Source of the DNA: Microbacterium testaceum
Lineage (GTDB): Bacteria > Actinomycetota > Actinomycetes > Actinomycetales > Microbacteriaceae
Length of the DNA stretch: 64,000 nucleotides
Direction of reading: 5' to 3'
Assembly (NCBI RefSeq): GCF_003075375.1
Contig: NZ_QDFT01000019.1
Coordinates: 1-64,000 of the forward strand
Part shown: positions 30,200-38,798 of the stretch, in pieces
How positions within the stretch are numbered: position 1 is the first letter of the stretch
How the letters are laid out: the number at the start of each line of letters is the position of its first letter
The notes under the pieces: generated by a model
Database searches by the model: none
The model's input: the letters and a program-made list of their open reading frames with translations, nothing else
What the model was told of the DNA's origin: nothing
Made by a program: the position numbers and the translations under genes

Positions 30200-31012
30200 A
30201 TGACTCTCGCGATCGTCACCGGCACCTCCAGCGGCATCGGCCTGCACACGGCCATCGGACTCGCCCGGCAGGGGGTGACGGTGATCGCCACGGTCCGCAA
30301 CGCTTCCCGCGCCGACGCCCTGCGCGCGGCGGCCGCGGAGGCGGGGGTCGACCTCGACATCCGGTCGCTGGACGTGACGGATGCCGCGGCGGCGGCCGCG
30401 CTGATCGCCGACGCCGGCCCGGTCGACATCCTCGTGAACAACGCCGGCCGCGGCGCGGTGGGCACGCTCGAGCAGCTCAGCGACGCCGACCTGCAGGAGC
30501 AGCTCGAGACGAACTATCTCTCGGTCGCGCGTCTGACCCGCCTGGTGCTGCCCGGCATGCGCGAGCGGGGGAGGGGACGCATCGTCACCGTGACCAGCGT
30601 CGGGGGAGCGGTGGGGCAGCCTTTCGCCGATGCGTACTGCGCCGCGAAGTTCGCGGTCGAGGGGCTGATGCAGTCGCTCGCTCCCGTCGTCGCGCCGTTC
30701 GGCGTCGATGTCGCGATCGTGGAGCCCGCGGCCGTCGCCTCGTCGTTCACCGATTCGGTGCATCGCGCCCCCGCCGGACCCTACGCCGTGCAGCAGCAGG
30801 CCTATCTGGATCGGGCGGCGACGTCGTTCGCGTCGGCGCAGTCGGCGCAGGATGCCGCGCAAACCGTCGTCGAGGCGGCCACCACCGCGGACCCGAGATT
30901 CCGGTGGCAGACGTCGGAGGCGGCGGTGCGGTTCGCCGGGTTGTCCCTGGGCGATCTCGACGGCTCGCGGGTCCTGGGCGTGACCTCGGAATGGGTCGAG
31001 CCGGGGGAGTGA
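30200..31012 (+). CDS. SDR family oxidoreductase
   Basis: A 270-aa classical short-chain dehydrogenase. The nucleotide-binding loop is TGTSSGIG (about 8–15); VATVRNASRA after beta-2 favours NADP(H). NNAG, the catalytic Ser in TSVGG and the catalytic Tyr-Lys pair in YCAAK are all present, so the active site is complete. Substrate unknown. It stands alone, downstream of the lipoprotein gene and convergent with the small gene at 31038–31295. Confidence 0.9.
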   Translation: MTLAIVTGTSSGIGLHTAIGLARQGVTVIATVRNASRADALRAAAAEAGVDLDIRSLDVTDAAAAAALIADAGPVDILVNNAGRGAVGTLEQLSDADLQEQLETNYLSVARLTRLVLPGMRERGRGRIVTVTSVGGAVGQPFADAYCAAKFAVEGLMQSLAPVVAPFGVDVAIVEPAAVASSFTDSVHRAPAGPYAVQQQAYLDRAATSFASAQSAQDAAQTVVEAATTADPRFRWQTSEAAVRFAGLSLGDLDGSRVLGVTSEWVEPGE

Positions 31013-31037
31013 GCCTGCGGCGTCTCGCCGCCGGTCT

Positions 31038-31295
31038 TCACCGCCCGTTGACGCCACCGCCGGGCACGGCCTCGGAGATGATCGCGCGATGCAGACGCTC
31101 AGTGGCGACCTTCAGCGTCGCCGCCCACCCGATGACGGTGCCGCGGTGCTCGACCCGATAGCGCGGACCGTCCTCGGTGCGGCGGAGCTCGATCGTGCCG
31201 GCGACAACGTGGCGCGCGTCGCGCATGACCCAGTGCGCGGGCGGCTCTTCGCGGGCCAGCAGCTGAGGGTGCCAGCGCGGGCCTTCGGTGTCCAT
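31038..31295 (-). CDS. Small hypothetical protein
   Basis: 85 aa, soluble, no recognised domain. It is rich in Arg, Glu and Trp (WHPQLLAREEPP, WVMRDARHVVAGTIELRR, YRVEHRGTVIGWA). I chose the ATG at 31295 over an upstream in-frame start because GACAAT lies exactly 6 nt before it. Its compact beta-like middle (GTIELRRTEDGPRYRVEHRG) could be a small barrel; this is a guess. Confidence 0.65.
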   Translation of the reverse strand: MDTEGPRWHPQLLAREEPPAHWVMRDARHVVAGTIELRRTEDGPRYRVEHRGTVIGWAATLKVATERLHRAIISEAVPGGGVNGR

Positions 31296-31301
31296 GCGGC
31301 T

Positions 31302-31307
31302 ATTGTC
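31302..31307 (-). promoter_or_regulatory. -10-like hexamer of the small gene (leaderless type)
   Basis: On the minus strand GACAAT is separated from the ATG (31295) by exactly 6 nt. Confidence 0.5.
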
Positions 31308-31356
31308 GAACAGATGTTCGAACAGCGCAAACCCTCGCGGGCTGCGACGATGTCGA

Positions 31357-31557
31357 TCACGACCCGTCGCGGCGGCGCAGCGGGCTCGAGCGGCCACCGC
31401 GCAGAGCGACGGCGCAGATCAGCAGCGTCACGGGTGTCACGAAGCCGACGGTCGCCGCGAGCGCGAGGCTCTCGCTGAGTTCGAGGACGACGTCGGCGAG
31501 GACGACGTCGATGAGCAGCAGGCCGACGACCACAAACGCGACACCGGGTCTCTTCAC
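31357..31557 (-). CDS. Small two-helix membrane protein
   Basis: 66 aa starting at a GTG. Two hydrophobic helices (about residues 6–24 and 32–53), separated by LELSES, with a strongly basic tail RGGRSSPLRRRDGS that should stay in the cytoplasm. No family recognised. It is the first gene downstream of an AT-rich promoter-like stretch with a palindrome at 31642–31655. The short length makes this call less certain. Confidence 0.5.
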   Translation of the reverse strand: MKRPGVAFVVVGLLLIDVVLADVVLELSESLALAATVGFVTPVTLLICAVALRGGRSSPLRRRDGS

Positions 31558-31641
31558 GTGTCGATTCTCGTCGCGGCCCGAGAGGCCGCGACAGGGGTGG
31601 AACGGACCGCCGATTGCCGGCCCCGATGGAAGTGAACTGAC

Positions 31642-31655
31642 ATAATGTGCATTAT
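31642..31655. promoter_or_regulatory. AT-rich palindrome, possible operator
   Basis: ATAATG-TG-CATTAT is a 6+6 inverted repeat in an unusually AT-rich stretch of this GC-rich window. On the minus strand it provides GATAAT with a neighbouring TATAGC, both -10-like, about 95 nt upstream of the small membrane protein gene at 31557. It lies just downstream of the TetR gene. Confidence 0.45.
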
Positions 31656-31706
31656 CGGCTATAGGTCCGAAGCCACCTGCGCGCGACGAGCACACCCCGC
31701 ACGACC

Positions 31707-32306
31707 TCAGGAACGATGGCGAAGGAAGCCGGTGACGAGCCTCTGCACGAGCTCGTCGGCGTCGTAGAGGGGGTCTTCGGCTGCACCGATGCAGAGGTTC
31801 CCGATTCCCTTCAAGAGGGTGTACCCACTCACGTTCCGCGTCTCGACGCGATGCCCCTCGGCATCCCGGGCCGCCTCGAGGAGCAGTCCGCACACCGGAA
31901 CGAGGCGATCGACGAAGGACTGATGCAGTGCACCCGGATCCGTACCGTCGCCGCGCAGGGCATCCGCGAGCCCGTGCTTCGTGACGAGGAAGTCCACGAA
32001 CATCGCCACCCACGCGCGAAGCGCCGTCTCCGCGTTCGCGCTCTCTCGCAGGAGTCGCGGGCCGGCCTCCGCGCAGGCGTCGACTTGGTGTCGGTACACG
32101 GCGACGACCAATTCCGCACGCGTCGGGAAATGACGGTAGATGGTCCCGATCCCCACGCCTGCACGCGCCGCGATTTCGCGAACCGGCGCGTTGACGCCGG
32201 ATGCCACGAAGACGTCGGCGGCCGCGTCCAGCAATCCCTGGCGGTCCTGCTGAGGTCGTCCGACGGAGCGCTTGTCGCCTGAGCGACCGGTAGGCGTGCT
32301 GCTCAC
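31707..32306 (-). CDS. TetR family transcriptional regulator
   Basis: 199 aa. The N-terminal helix-turn-helix domain (about 18–65) has the TetR signature: DAAADVFVASGVNAPVREIA and AGVGIGTIYRHFPTRAEL. The C-terminal ligand-binding domain has an SBP_bac-type flavour (ALRAWVAMFVDFLVTKHGL, ending LVTGFLRHRS). GTG start at 32306, preceded by GAAGG. It is divergent from the alpha/beta hydrolase gene; the intergenic region holds two tandem 23-bp sites that are the likely operators, so it probably represses both itself and the hydrolase. Confidence 0.92.
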   Translation of the reverse strand: MSSTPTGRSGDKRSVGRPQQDRQGLLDAAADVFVASGVNAPVREIAARAGVGIGTIYRHFPTRAELVVAVYRHQVDACAEAGPRLLRESANAETALRAWVAMFVDFLVTKHGLADALRGDGTDPGALHQSFVDRLVPVCGLLLEAARDAEGHRVETRNVSGYTLLKGIGNLCIGAAEDPLYDADELVQRLVTGFLRHRS

Positions 32307-32333
32307 AGCGACCTTCTTTCTTGACGGGCTTGC

Positions 32334-32379
32334 GTTTCGGAACGCTGCTCCGTAATGTTTCGGATCGGCGCTCCGCAAT
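32334..32379. promoter_or_regulatory. Tandem 23-bp operator pair between TetR gene and hydrolase gene
   Basis: Two directly abutting units, 32334–32356 and 32357–32379, share 19 of 23 positions (core GTTTCGGA…GCTCCG.AAT). Each unit is itself an inverted repeat, TTTCGGA-N7-TCCG(T/C)AA. This is the arrangement expected for a TetR dimer site used twice. Confidence 0.75.
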
Positions 32380-32414
32380 CAGTATCCCAGACGCGCCGCA
32401 CGAAAGGACCCCCG

Positions 32415-33383
32415 ATGCCCACTCCCCTGCTCCCCGCTCTCGACGCGATCGTGGGCGCCGGCACACCTGTCGTCTCGGTCGCTCCCGTCACCCTGTCCGC
32501 TCCGGGGCGGCCGCTGCCCCTAGTGGTCCGCGTTTCCGCGCCGGTCAGCGGTGGCCACCTCCCCGTGGTCGTGTTCTCGCACGGCAACGGGTGGAACCTC
32601 GACGGGTACGCCCCTCTGACGGCTTTCTGGGCTTCCCGGGGCTTCGTCGTCGTGCAGCCCACGCACCTCGACTCCCGCCGGAACGCGTTCGGCTTCGACC
32701 ATCCCGTGTTCCCCCGCATCTGGACGGAGCGCGTCGCCGATGTCACGCGCATCCTGGACCAGCTCGACGTCATCGAGGCGGCGGTGCCGGGTCTGACCGG
32801 ACGGACGGACCGGTCGCGGATCGCCGTGGCCGGGCACTCGTGGGGTGCGCAGACCGCGCAGTCCCTTCTCGGTGCGCGCATCGTCGATGAGAGCGGCCAT
32901 CTCACCGGTGCCGATTTCGCGGATGATCGCATCTCGGCGGGGATACTTCTCGCCGCCACGGGGATCGGCGGCGACGACCTCCACCCCTTCGCGCAGGCGA
33001 ACTTCCCCTTCATGCGACCATCGTTCCGTGAACTGACCACTCCCGCGCTCGTCGTCGCCGGCGATCGCGACCAGTCGAAGATGTCGCGCCGCGGACCCGA
33101 CTGGTTCACCGACGTCTACGAATACAGCCCCGGAGCGACCGACCTGCTGACCCTGTTCGGCGCCGAGCACAGCCTCGGGGGCATCGTCGGATACGAGGTC
33201 GCCGAAACCACCGACGAAGACCCCGACCGGGTCGCCGCCCTCCAGCGCCTCAGCGTCGCGTACCTCCGCACCGCGCTGCAGATCGATGAGTCGAGTTGGA
33301 GCCTCGCCCGCAACGCCTTCTCGATCAGCGGGGACGACATGGGAGTCATCATCAGCAAGGAACACGCCGAATCGATCTCGTGA
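32415..33383 (+). CDS. Alpha/beta hydrolase (chlorophyllase/dienelactone-hydrolase-like)
   Basis: A 322-aa esterase-type protein. The oxyanion region is VFSHGNGWN, the nucleophile elbow GHSWGAQ (about S142), the acid in VAGDRDQSK (about residue 216), and the His in GAEHSLGG (about 252). ATG 32415 is preceded by GAAAGGA. Residues 170–195 form an insertion over the active site. Divergent from the TetR gene and probably its target; the inducer is perhaps an ester or aromatic compound (inference only). Base composition around it is somewhat less GC-rich than the neighbours. Confidence 0.87.
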   Translation: MPTPLLPALDAIVGAGTPVVSVAPVTLSAPGRPLPLVVRVSAPVSGGHLPVVVFSHGNGWNLDGYAPLTAFWASRGFVVVQPTHLDSRRNAFGFDHPVFPRIWTERVADVTRILDQLDVIEAAVPGLTGRTDRSRIAVAGHSWGAQTAQSLLGARIVDESGHLTGADFADDRISAGILLAATGIGGDDLHPFAQANFPFMRPSFRELTTPALVVAGDRDQSKMSRRGPDWFTDVYEYSPGATDLLTLFGAEHSLGGIVGYEVAETTDEDPDRVAALQRLSVAYLRTALQIDESSWSLARNAFSISGDDMGVIISKEHAESIS

Positions 33384-33510
33384 GCGATGGGCCCGCTCCC
33401 GGCCGACAGGCGGAACCACGGGAGCTTCGGGACGACCTGCGGCGTCGCTCTCCCGCGCCCGCACGCCCCAGGACTGAGGCGGAGGCGAGGCCGCGCCGGC
33501 GCCCCGCGCC

Positions 33511-34323
33511 CTACCCGAACACCTCCGCGAGGAACGCCTTCATCGCCGCCCAGCTGCGCCGCTCGGCGCGGGCGTCGAACAGCGCGCCCTGCTCGGGCGC
33601 ATCGGCATCCGGAAGCGTGAACGCGTGCATCGCGTTCGCGTACGAGACGAGCTGCCAGTCCACGGCGGGTGCCGTGCGCAGGTCGTTCTCGAACGCGAGC
33701 ATCGCGTCGTCGGGGGCGACCGGGTCGGCCGCGCCGTGGAGCACGAGGACCTTCGCCGTGATGTGCGCCGCCTCGCCCTCGGGCCCGGTCAGCAGGCCGC
33801 CGTGGAAGCTGACGACGGCGTCGACGTCGGCGCCGGTGCGGGCCAGCTCGAGCACCGACGACCCGCCGAAGCAGTAGCCGATCGCCGCGGTGCGCCCAGG
33901 ATCGACCGACGGCTCCTCGCGCATGCGGGCGAACGCGGCGGTCAGGCGCGTCCGCCACAGCGGACGGTCCCGGTAGAACCCGCCGGCGACCGCGGCCGCC
34001 TCGTCGGGACCCGGACGCACGTCGGCGCCGTAGACGTCCGCGGCGAAGGCCACGTAACCGAGGCGCGCGAGCATGTCGCACCGCATCCGCACGTAGTCGG
34101 TGACGCCGAGCCAGTCGTGCACGACGAGGATCCCGGGATGCCGTCCCTCACCGCCCGGGCGGGCGATGTATCCGCGGAAGGCGACGCCGTCCGCCGCGTA
34201 GTCGAGGTCGTGCGAGACGATCCCGTCGGCGGGGACGGGTTCGCGGTCGAGGATGGCGGTGAGGTTCGGGGCGTACGCGGTCACGAGGGTCTCCAGGATC
34301 AGCCGGGGGTGTGCTTCGGACAC
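33511..34323 (-). CDS. Dienelactone hydrolase family protein
   Basis: A 270-aa alpha/beta hydrolase of the DLH family. Typical features are VVHDWLGVTDYVR after the second strand, the cysteine nucleophile in GYCFGGSS (about C151), Asp in GAADPVAPDD (about 200) and His in NAMHAFTLP (about 232). A Cys rather than Ser nucleophile is characteristic of true dienelactone hydrolases. No other aromatic degradation genes lie near, so the substrate is open. GTG start at 34323; divergent from the AEC transporter. The 127 bp between this gene and the upstream hydrolase show nothing notable. Confidence 0.88.
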   Translation of the reverse strand: MSEAHPRLILETLVTAYAPNLTAILDREPVPADGIVSHDLDYAADGVAFRGYIARPGGEGRHPGILVVHDWLGVTDYVRMRCDMLARLGYVAFAADVYGADVRPGPDEAAAVAGGFYRDRPLWRTRLTAAFARMREEPSVDPGRTAAIGYCFGGSSVLELARTGADVDAVVSFHGGLLTGPEGEAAHITAKVLVLHGAADPVAPDDAMLAFENDLRTAPAVDWQLVSYANAMHAFTLPDADAPEQGALFDARAERRSWAAMKAFLAEVFG

Positions 34324-34448
34324 TAGACCGCCCCGGCCGCCGCGGGGCCGCTTCGCGGCGAACCCACAAGGCGTCCGAGCCGTCCGCTGGGCACCGCTAC
34401 GCTCGTATCGATGACTCCCCCGCGCACTCCCCGACGAATGCTCGGCTC

Positions 34449-35378
34449 GTGAGCGGTATCCTCACTGGTTTCGCCGTCGTCGGTCTGGCCGTCGTGGTGG
34501 GCTACGTCATCGCCCGCATCGACCTGCTGGGCCCCCACGCGCGGCACGTCCTCAGCCGGCTCACCTTCTACGTGCTGTCGCCGTTCCTGCTGTTCACGGT
34601 GCTGGCCAAGGCCGACGTGGCGACGCTGTTCTCGGCGCTGCTGCCGGTGTCGATGATCACCGCCGCGGTCATCATCGGCATGTACGTGCTGGTCTCGGCG
34701 CTGATCCTGCGGCGCCCGGTCGGCGAGACCGTCATCGGCGCACTGTCGGCCGGACAGGTCAACAGCAACAACATCGGCATCCCGATCTCGCTCTACATGC
34801 TGGGCAACGCGGCGTTCTCGGCTCCCGTCATCCTGTTCCAGCTGCTCGTGCTCATGCCCATCGCGCTGACGATCCTGGATGCCGCGACCTCCGGCTCGCG
34901 GAACGTCGGACGCATCCTGCTGCAGACGGCGAAGAACCCCATGCTCATCGGGTCGGCGCTGGGGGTCGTCGTCGCGCTGCTCGACGTCGAGCTCCCCCCG
35001 ATCGTGTTCGATCCGCTGCACCTGATCGCCGGAGCGTGCGTGCCGGTGCTGCTGATGTCGTACGGCATGTCGTTGTACGGCCAGCGTGTGCTCACCGAGC
35101 CGGGGCGGCGCATCGACGTCGTCATCGCGTCGGTGCTGAAACTGGTGGCCATGCCGGCGCTGGCCTTCGCCGTGGCGACGCTGTTCGCCCTGCCCGCGGA
35201 TCAGGTGTTCGTCGTCGTGGTGCTGGCCGCGCTGCCCACCGCGCAGAACGTCTTCAACTTCGCGCAGCGCTACGGCGTCGGCGAGATCCTCTCGCGCGAC
35301 GTGGTCTTCATCTCGACGGTGGGGTGCTTGCCGGTGCTGTTCGGGGTGGCGTTGCTGGTCCCCCACTCCCCCGTGTGA
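34449..35378 (+). CDS. AEC family transporter (auxin efflux carrier-like)
   Basis: A 309-aa membrane protein with about 9–10 hydrophobic helices. Family hallmarks are GQVNSNNIGIPISLYMLG (about 102–119) in the first half, and VFNFAQRYG with LPTAQN in the second. Bacterial members export or import small carboxylates such as malate; the substrate here is unknown. GTG start at 34449 gives a first helix ILTGFAVVGLAVVVGYVIA. It stands alone, divergent from the dienelactone hydrolase gene. Confidence 0.87.
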   Translation: MSGILTGFAVVGLAVVVGYVIARIDLLGPHARHVLSRLTFYVLSPFLLFTVLAKADVATLFSALLPVSMITAAVIIGMYVLVSALILRRPVGETVIGALSAGQVNSNNIGIPISLYMLGNAAFSAPVILFQLLVLMPIALTILDAATSGSRNVGRILLQTAKNPMLIGSALGVVVALLDVELPPIVFDPLHLIAGACVPVLLMSYGMSLYGQRVLTEPGRRIDVVIASVLKLVAMPALAFAVATLFALPADQVFVVVVLAALPTAQNVFNFAQRYGVGEILSRDVVFISTVGCLPVLFGVALLVPHSPV

Positions 35379-35462
35379 CCGCTCGTTCCGTCCCGCTCGC
35401 GAAGCCTCAGCCTCGGGTCTAGGGTGAGGATTGCTCCCAGCAATCGCACAGGAAGGCTCGCC

Positions 35463-36011
35463 ATGTCCACGTCCACAACCAATCCGGCCATCGGAGCCCT
35501 GCGCACCGCGCTCGGCATCAGCGGCGCCCTGTCGCTCGTCATCGGCCTGCTCATCCTGATATGGCCGGGCCGCACCGCCCAGGTCGCCGTCGGCATCATC
35601 GCCGTCTACGTCATCATCGCGGGACTGGTCAACATCGGCATCGGCCTGTTCTGGCGCTCGGGCTGGGCCCGCATCGGCCACATCGCCCTGGGCGTGCTGT
35701 TCATCCTCGCGGGCGTGTTCTCGTTCGCCAACCTGCCCGCCACCGCCGCGTGGCTGGGGGTCTTCATCGGCACGCTGGTCGGCATCCTGTGGATCATCGA
35801 GGGCGTCGTCTCGCTCACCACCGTCGGCCACGGCTCGAAGGCCCGCGCGTGGACGATCTTCTTCGCGATCGTCAGCATCGTCGCCGGTGTCGTGCTGCTG
35901 TTCTCGCCGCTGCTCGGCGCGGTGACGCTGTTCCTGCTGATCGGCTTCTCGCTGATCGTGCTGGGCGTGTTCCAGATCGTACGCGCGATCCAGTTCGGCA
36001 AGGTCGCGTGA
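35463..36011 (+). CDS. HdeD-like membrane protein (DUF308)
   Basis: A 182-aa protein with six transmembrane helices arranged as three pairs, typical of DUF308/HdeD. Its E. coli relative is linked to acid resistance at high cell density, but the molecular role is unknown. ATG 35463 is preceded by GGAAGG, and TAGGGT about 43 nt further upstream is a plausible -10 element. Monocistronic: a strong bidirectional hairpin follows. Confidence 0.88.
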   Translation: MSTSTTNPAIGALRTALGISGALSLVIGLLILIWPGRTAQVAVGIIAVYVIIAGLVNIGIGLFWRSGWARIGHIALGVLFILAGVFSFANLPATAAWLGVFIGTLVGILWIIEGVVSLTTVGHGSKARAWTIFFAIVSIVAGVVLLFSPLLGAVTLFLLIGFSLIVLGVFQIVRAIQFGKVA

Positions 36012-36022
36012 CAGCTCGGAAA

Positions 36023-36054
36023 GAGGGGCCGGATGCCGTGGCATCCGGCCCCTC
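36023..36054. terminator. Bidirectional hairpin between HdeD-like and S9 peptidase genes
   Basis: A long stem, GAGGGGCCGGATGCC against GGCATCCGGCCCCTC, with almost no loop, lies between two convergent genes. Like the hairpin at 21244, it is built around the GGATGCC word. Confidence 0.85.
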
Positions 36055-36060
36055 CGTCAT

Positions 36061-38031
36061 TCACCCGATCGGCAGGTACCGATCCCACCACTCGAGCACC
36101 GCGTCGAAACGCTGCACCCGGTGCTGCGGGCGACCGGCGCGCGTGAGCTCGTGGTCTTCGCCGGGGAAGACCAGCATCTCGGCGTCGACGCCGTTGCGCT
36201 TCAGCGCCGCGTAGTACCGCGTGGCCTGTTCGAGCGGGCAGCGGAAGTCGAGCTCGGAGTGCAGCACCAGCGTCGGCGTCCGAACCCGGTCGACGACGGC
36301 CATCGGGCTCTGAGCCGCGACCAGCATCGGGTCGGTGCCCACGTACTCGTCGCCGAAGAACGAGCCGATGTCGCTCGTGCCGGGAAAGGCCGCGGGGTCG
36401 AGGAAGCCGCGCTCCACGATCGCCCCGGCGAAGCGGTGGTCGTGCGCGATGATCCACGCGGTCATGTACCCGCCGTAGGAGCCGCCCATGACGCCCGCCC
36501 GCCGCGCGTCCAGGCGCGGATCGGCCGCGACGACGCCGTCGAAGAAGTCCATGACATCGAAGAAGTCGAGAGTGCCCATGCGGTGGCGGATCGACCGCCC
36601 GTGCGCGCGGCCGTACCCGGCGCTCCCCCGCGGGTTGCTGTAGACAACCGCGTAACCCGCGTCGACGAGCACCTGCGTCTCGTCGAAGAGGTGCACGCCG
36701 TACGAGGCGTAGGGTCCGCCGTGGATCTGCAGGATGACCGGGAACGGCCCCTCGCCCTCGGGGGTCGCGACCCAGCCGTGCACGGGGTAGCCGTCGCGCC
36801 CGGTGATCTCGTGCTCGACCGGCACGACGACGCCGCGCGCGCGGGACGCGGCGCCGAAGTCGGTCAGCGACCTCACCTCGCGCCCCTCGATCACGACGAG
36901 CTCGCCGAAGGACTCCGGAGCGGCGACGGATGCCACGACCCGCCCCTTCGCCACGGCATGGCCGCCGACCTCGAGATCGCCGCCGAGCACCGTGGTCACC
37001 GCGCCGGCCCGCGTGACCCGGAGCAGACGCACGCGGCCGCGGGAGCGATCCTGCACCAGCACGTCGTCGCCGGCGAACGACAGGTGACTGCCCACCTCGC
37101 CCAGGTCGATCGTCTCGGGGTCGCTCAGCGGGCGCGGGCCGTCGGCCTCGAGCGCGAACAGCGCGACACCGGGCGCGACGAAGTCGAGCCCTCCGTCGCC
37201 GACGTCGTTCGCCAGGACGAACACCGCGCCGTCGGGGGCGACGTCGACCGACGCCACCGAGAGGTTCTGCGCCACCCCGAGGACCTCGCGGTGCGCGCCG
37301 CCGTCGACGGCGATCGCGACCACCCGGTCGCGCAGGTCGCGCCGCGCGGTCTCGACGGTCTCGGGCACGCTGAGCAGCTCGGTTCCGTCGGCCGTCCAGA
37401 CCACGCCGTTCCACCCCGTCGCGCCGTGCGTCAGCGCGACGGCGGGAGCCGCGACGACCGTCCTCTCGATCGCGTCGAGGGCGGGCGCGGGCTCGTAGAA
37501 CGGCTCCGCGTCGGTCGCGGGCGCGTCGACGACGAAGACGTGGGCGGGGCGGTCGAGGTAGCCCAGCCCGTTCGCGTTCCAGCGGATGCCGGTGATGCGG
37601 CGCGGCGGCTCGGCCGCGGCATCCCGTCCCTCCACCGTTCCGTAGCGACCCGGTTCGGGCACGCGCGCCGTGAAGGCGAGGCGCGCGCCGTCGGGCGACC
37701 ACGAGAAGTCCGTCACTCCCCCGGGTTGGTCGGTCGCCTGCACCGGCTCGCCGCCGGAGACGTCGACCACGAACAGCTGCGCACGACCCTTCGCGTCCGG
37801 CCGCAGGAAAGCGACCGTCTCGTCATCGGGCGAGAGCCGGGGAGAGCGATCCGCCACCCCGCGCGTGAGGCGGCGCGGGCGCCCCGCGGGCAGGTCGACC
37901 CGCCAGAGCTGTCCCACCGCGCGGTCGGCGGCGAGATCGGGGCGCGACGTCGCGAAGACCGCGAACGCCGCGTCCGACGAGATCGCGGGCCGACCGACCC
38001 CGATCAGAGTCTCGATGTCGGTCGGCCGCAT
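36061..38031 (-). CDS. S9 family peptidase (acylaminoacyl-peptidase/prolyl oligopeptidase type)
   Basis: A 656-aa serine peptidase. Residues about 1–390 form a WD40-like beta-propeller (repeated LSPDD, WSPDGARLAF, WTADGTELL) that screens substrates by size. The C-terminal alpha/beta hydrolase holds GGSYGGY (nucleophile about S518), Asp in HSELDFRCP (about 594) and His in GEDHELTR (about 627). The oxyanion loop is IHGGPYASYG. ATG 38031 has GGAGG about 10 nt upstream; a GTG 6 nt earlier overlaps the SDR stop. It is probably co-transcribed with the SDR. Confidence 0.93.
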   Translation of the reverse strand: MRPTDIETLIGVGRPAISSDAAFAVFATSRPDLAADRAVGQLWRVDLPAGRPRRLTRGVADRSPRLSPDDETVAFLRPDAKGRAQLFVVDVSGGEPVQATDQPGGVTDFSWSPDGARLAFTARVPEPGRYGTVEGRDAAAEPPRRITGIRWNANGLGYLDRPAHVFVVDAPATDAEPFYEPAPALDAIERTVVAAPAVALTHGATGWNGVVWTADGTELLSVPETVETARRDLRDRVVAIAVDGGAHREVLGVAQNLSVASVDVAPDGAVFVLANDVGDGGLDFVAPGVALFALEADGPRPLSDPETIDLGEVGSHLSFAGDDVLVQDRSRGRVRLLRVTRAGAVTTVLGGDLEVGGHAVAKGRVVASVAAPESFGELVVIEGREVRSLTDFGAASRARGVVVPVEHEITGRDGYPVHGWVATPEGEGPFPVILQIHGGPYASYGVHLFDETQVLVDAGYAVVYSNPRGSAGYGRAHGRSIRHRMGTLDFFDVMDFFDGVVAADPRLDARRAGVMGGSYGGYMTAWIIAHDHRFAGAIVERGFLDPAAFPGTSDIGSFFGDEYVGTDPMLVAAQSPMAVVDRVRTPTLVLHSELDFRCPLEQATRYYAALKRNGVDAEMLVFPGEDHELTRAGRPQHRVQRFDAVLEWWDRYLPIG

Positions 38032-38033
38032 GC

Positions 38034-38798
38034 TCACTCGCCTCCGAACGAACCCGTGTCTCCGACGAGTCGGGTGTTGTCCGCCGGAACCGGGTCGACG
38101 GCGGCGCGAGCCACCTCGGCGGCGAACTCGGCCACGTTGTAGAGCTTTCCGGCGTCCTCGCGGCGAGCCGAGATCGCCCCCGGGTTGGCGCGCTCGAGCA
38201 GCGTCGCGGTGATGGTGCCCTCGATCATGTCGCCCGACACGATGGTGAAGCCGATGCCGCGCTCCTCGAGAGCCGGGATCTTCTCGCGCAGGGCGTCCTC
38301 GCCCGCGCGCTTGGACAGCGCGACCGGCTCGTACTCGGGCATGGTCGGCGTGGTGCGGATGAAGTGCGCCTGGTGGCTGGTGACGAAGACCACGCGGGCC
38401 TCGTCCTTCAGCAGGGGCAGGGCGGTCTCGAGCACGTTGACCTGCGCGTCGCGGTTGAGCAGCAGCGCGTAGTCCTCGGCCATGCCGGACTCCATGCCGC
38501 CCGAGGCGTTGAGCACGAGGATGTCGAGGCCGCCGAAGGTGCGCTCGACCTCGTCGAACATCGCCTTCACCGACTCGGGGTCGGTGAGGTCGGCGCCGAC
38601 CACGAGCGCCTCGACGCCCAGCTCGCGCAGCTGCGCGGCGAGCTTCTCGGCGCGCGGGGCCTTGTTGCGGAAGTTGATGACGACGTTGGCGCCGGCCTCG
38701 GCGAAGTAACGGACGGTGTCGGCGCCGATGCCGCGCGACGAGCCGGTGACGAGGGCGGTCTTGCCGCTCAGCGAGCCGGACGGGAGGGTCTGGGACAC
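38034..38798 (-). CDS. SDR family oxidoreductase lacking the canonical catalytic tyrosine
   Basis: 254 aa. The Rossmann core is clear: TGSSRGIG loop, GADLTD, and LNASGG replacing the usual NNAG. At the active site, where YxxxK is expected, the alignment gives VALSK in EYEPVALSKRAGED, so the Tyr position appears to be Val, with the nearest Tyr three residues earlier. The Ser site is VTSHQAHF. It may be a non-classical SDR or use a shifted Tyr. GTG 38798 is chosen because AGGAGAA lies just upstream. Its stop is 2 nt before the S9 peptidase start. Confidence 0.85.
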   Translation of the reverse strand: MSQTLPSGSLSGKTALVTGSSRGIGADTVRYFAEAGANVVINFRNKAPRAEKLAAQLRELGVEALVVGADLTDPESVKAMFDEVERTFGGLDILVLNASGGMESGMAEDYALLLNRDAQVNVLETALPLLKDEARVVFVTSHQAHFIRTTPTMPEYEPVALSKRAGEDALREKIPALEERGIGFTIVSGDMIEGTITATLLERANPGAISARREDAGKLYNVAEFAAEVARAAVDPVPADNTRLVGDTGSFGGE

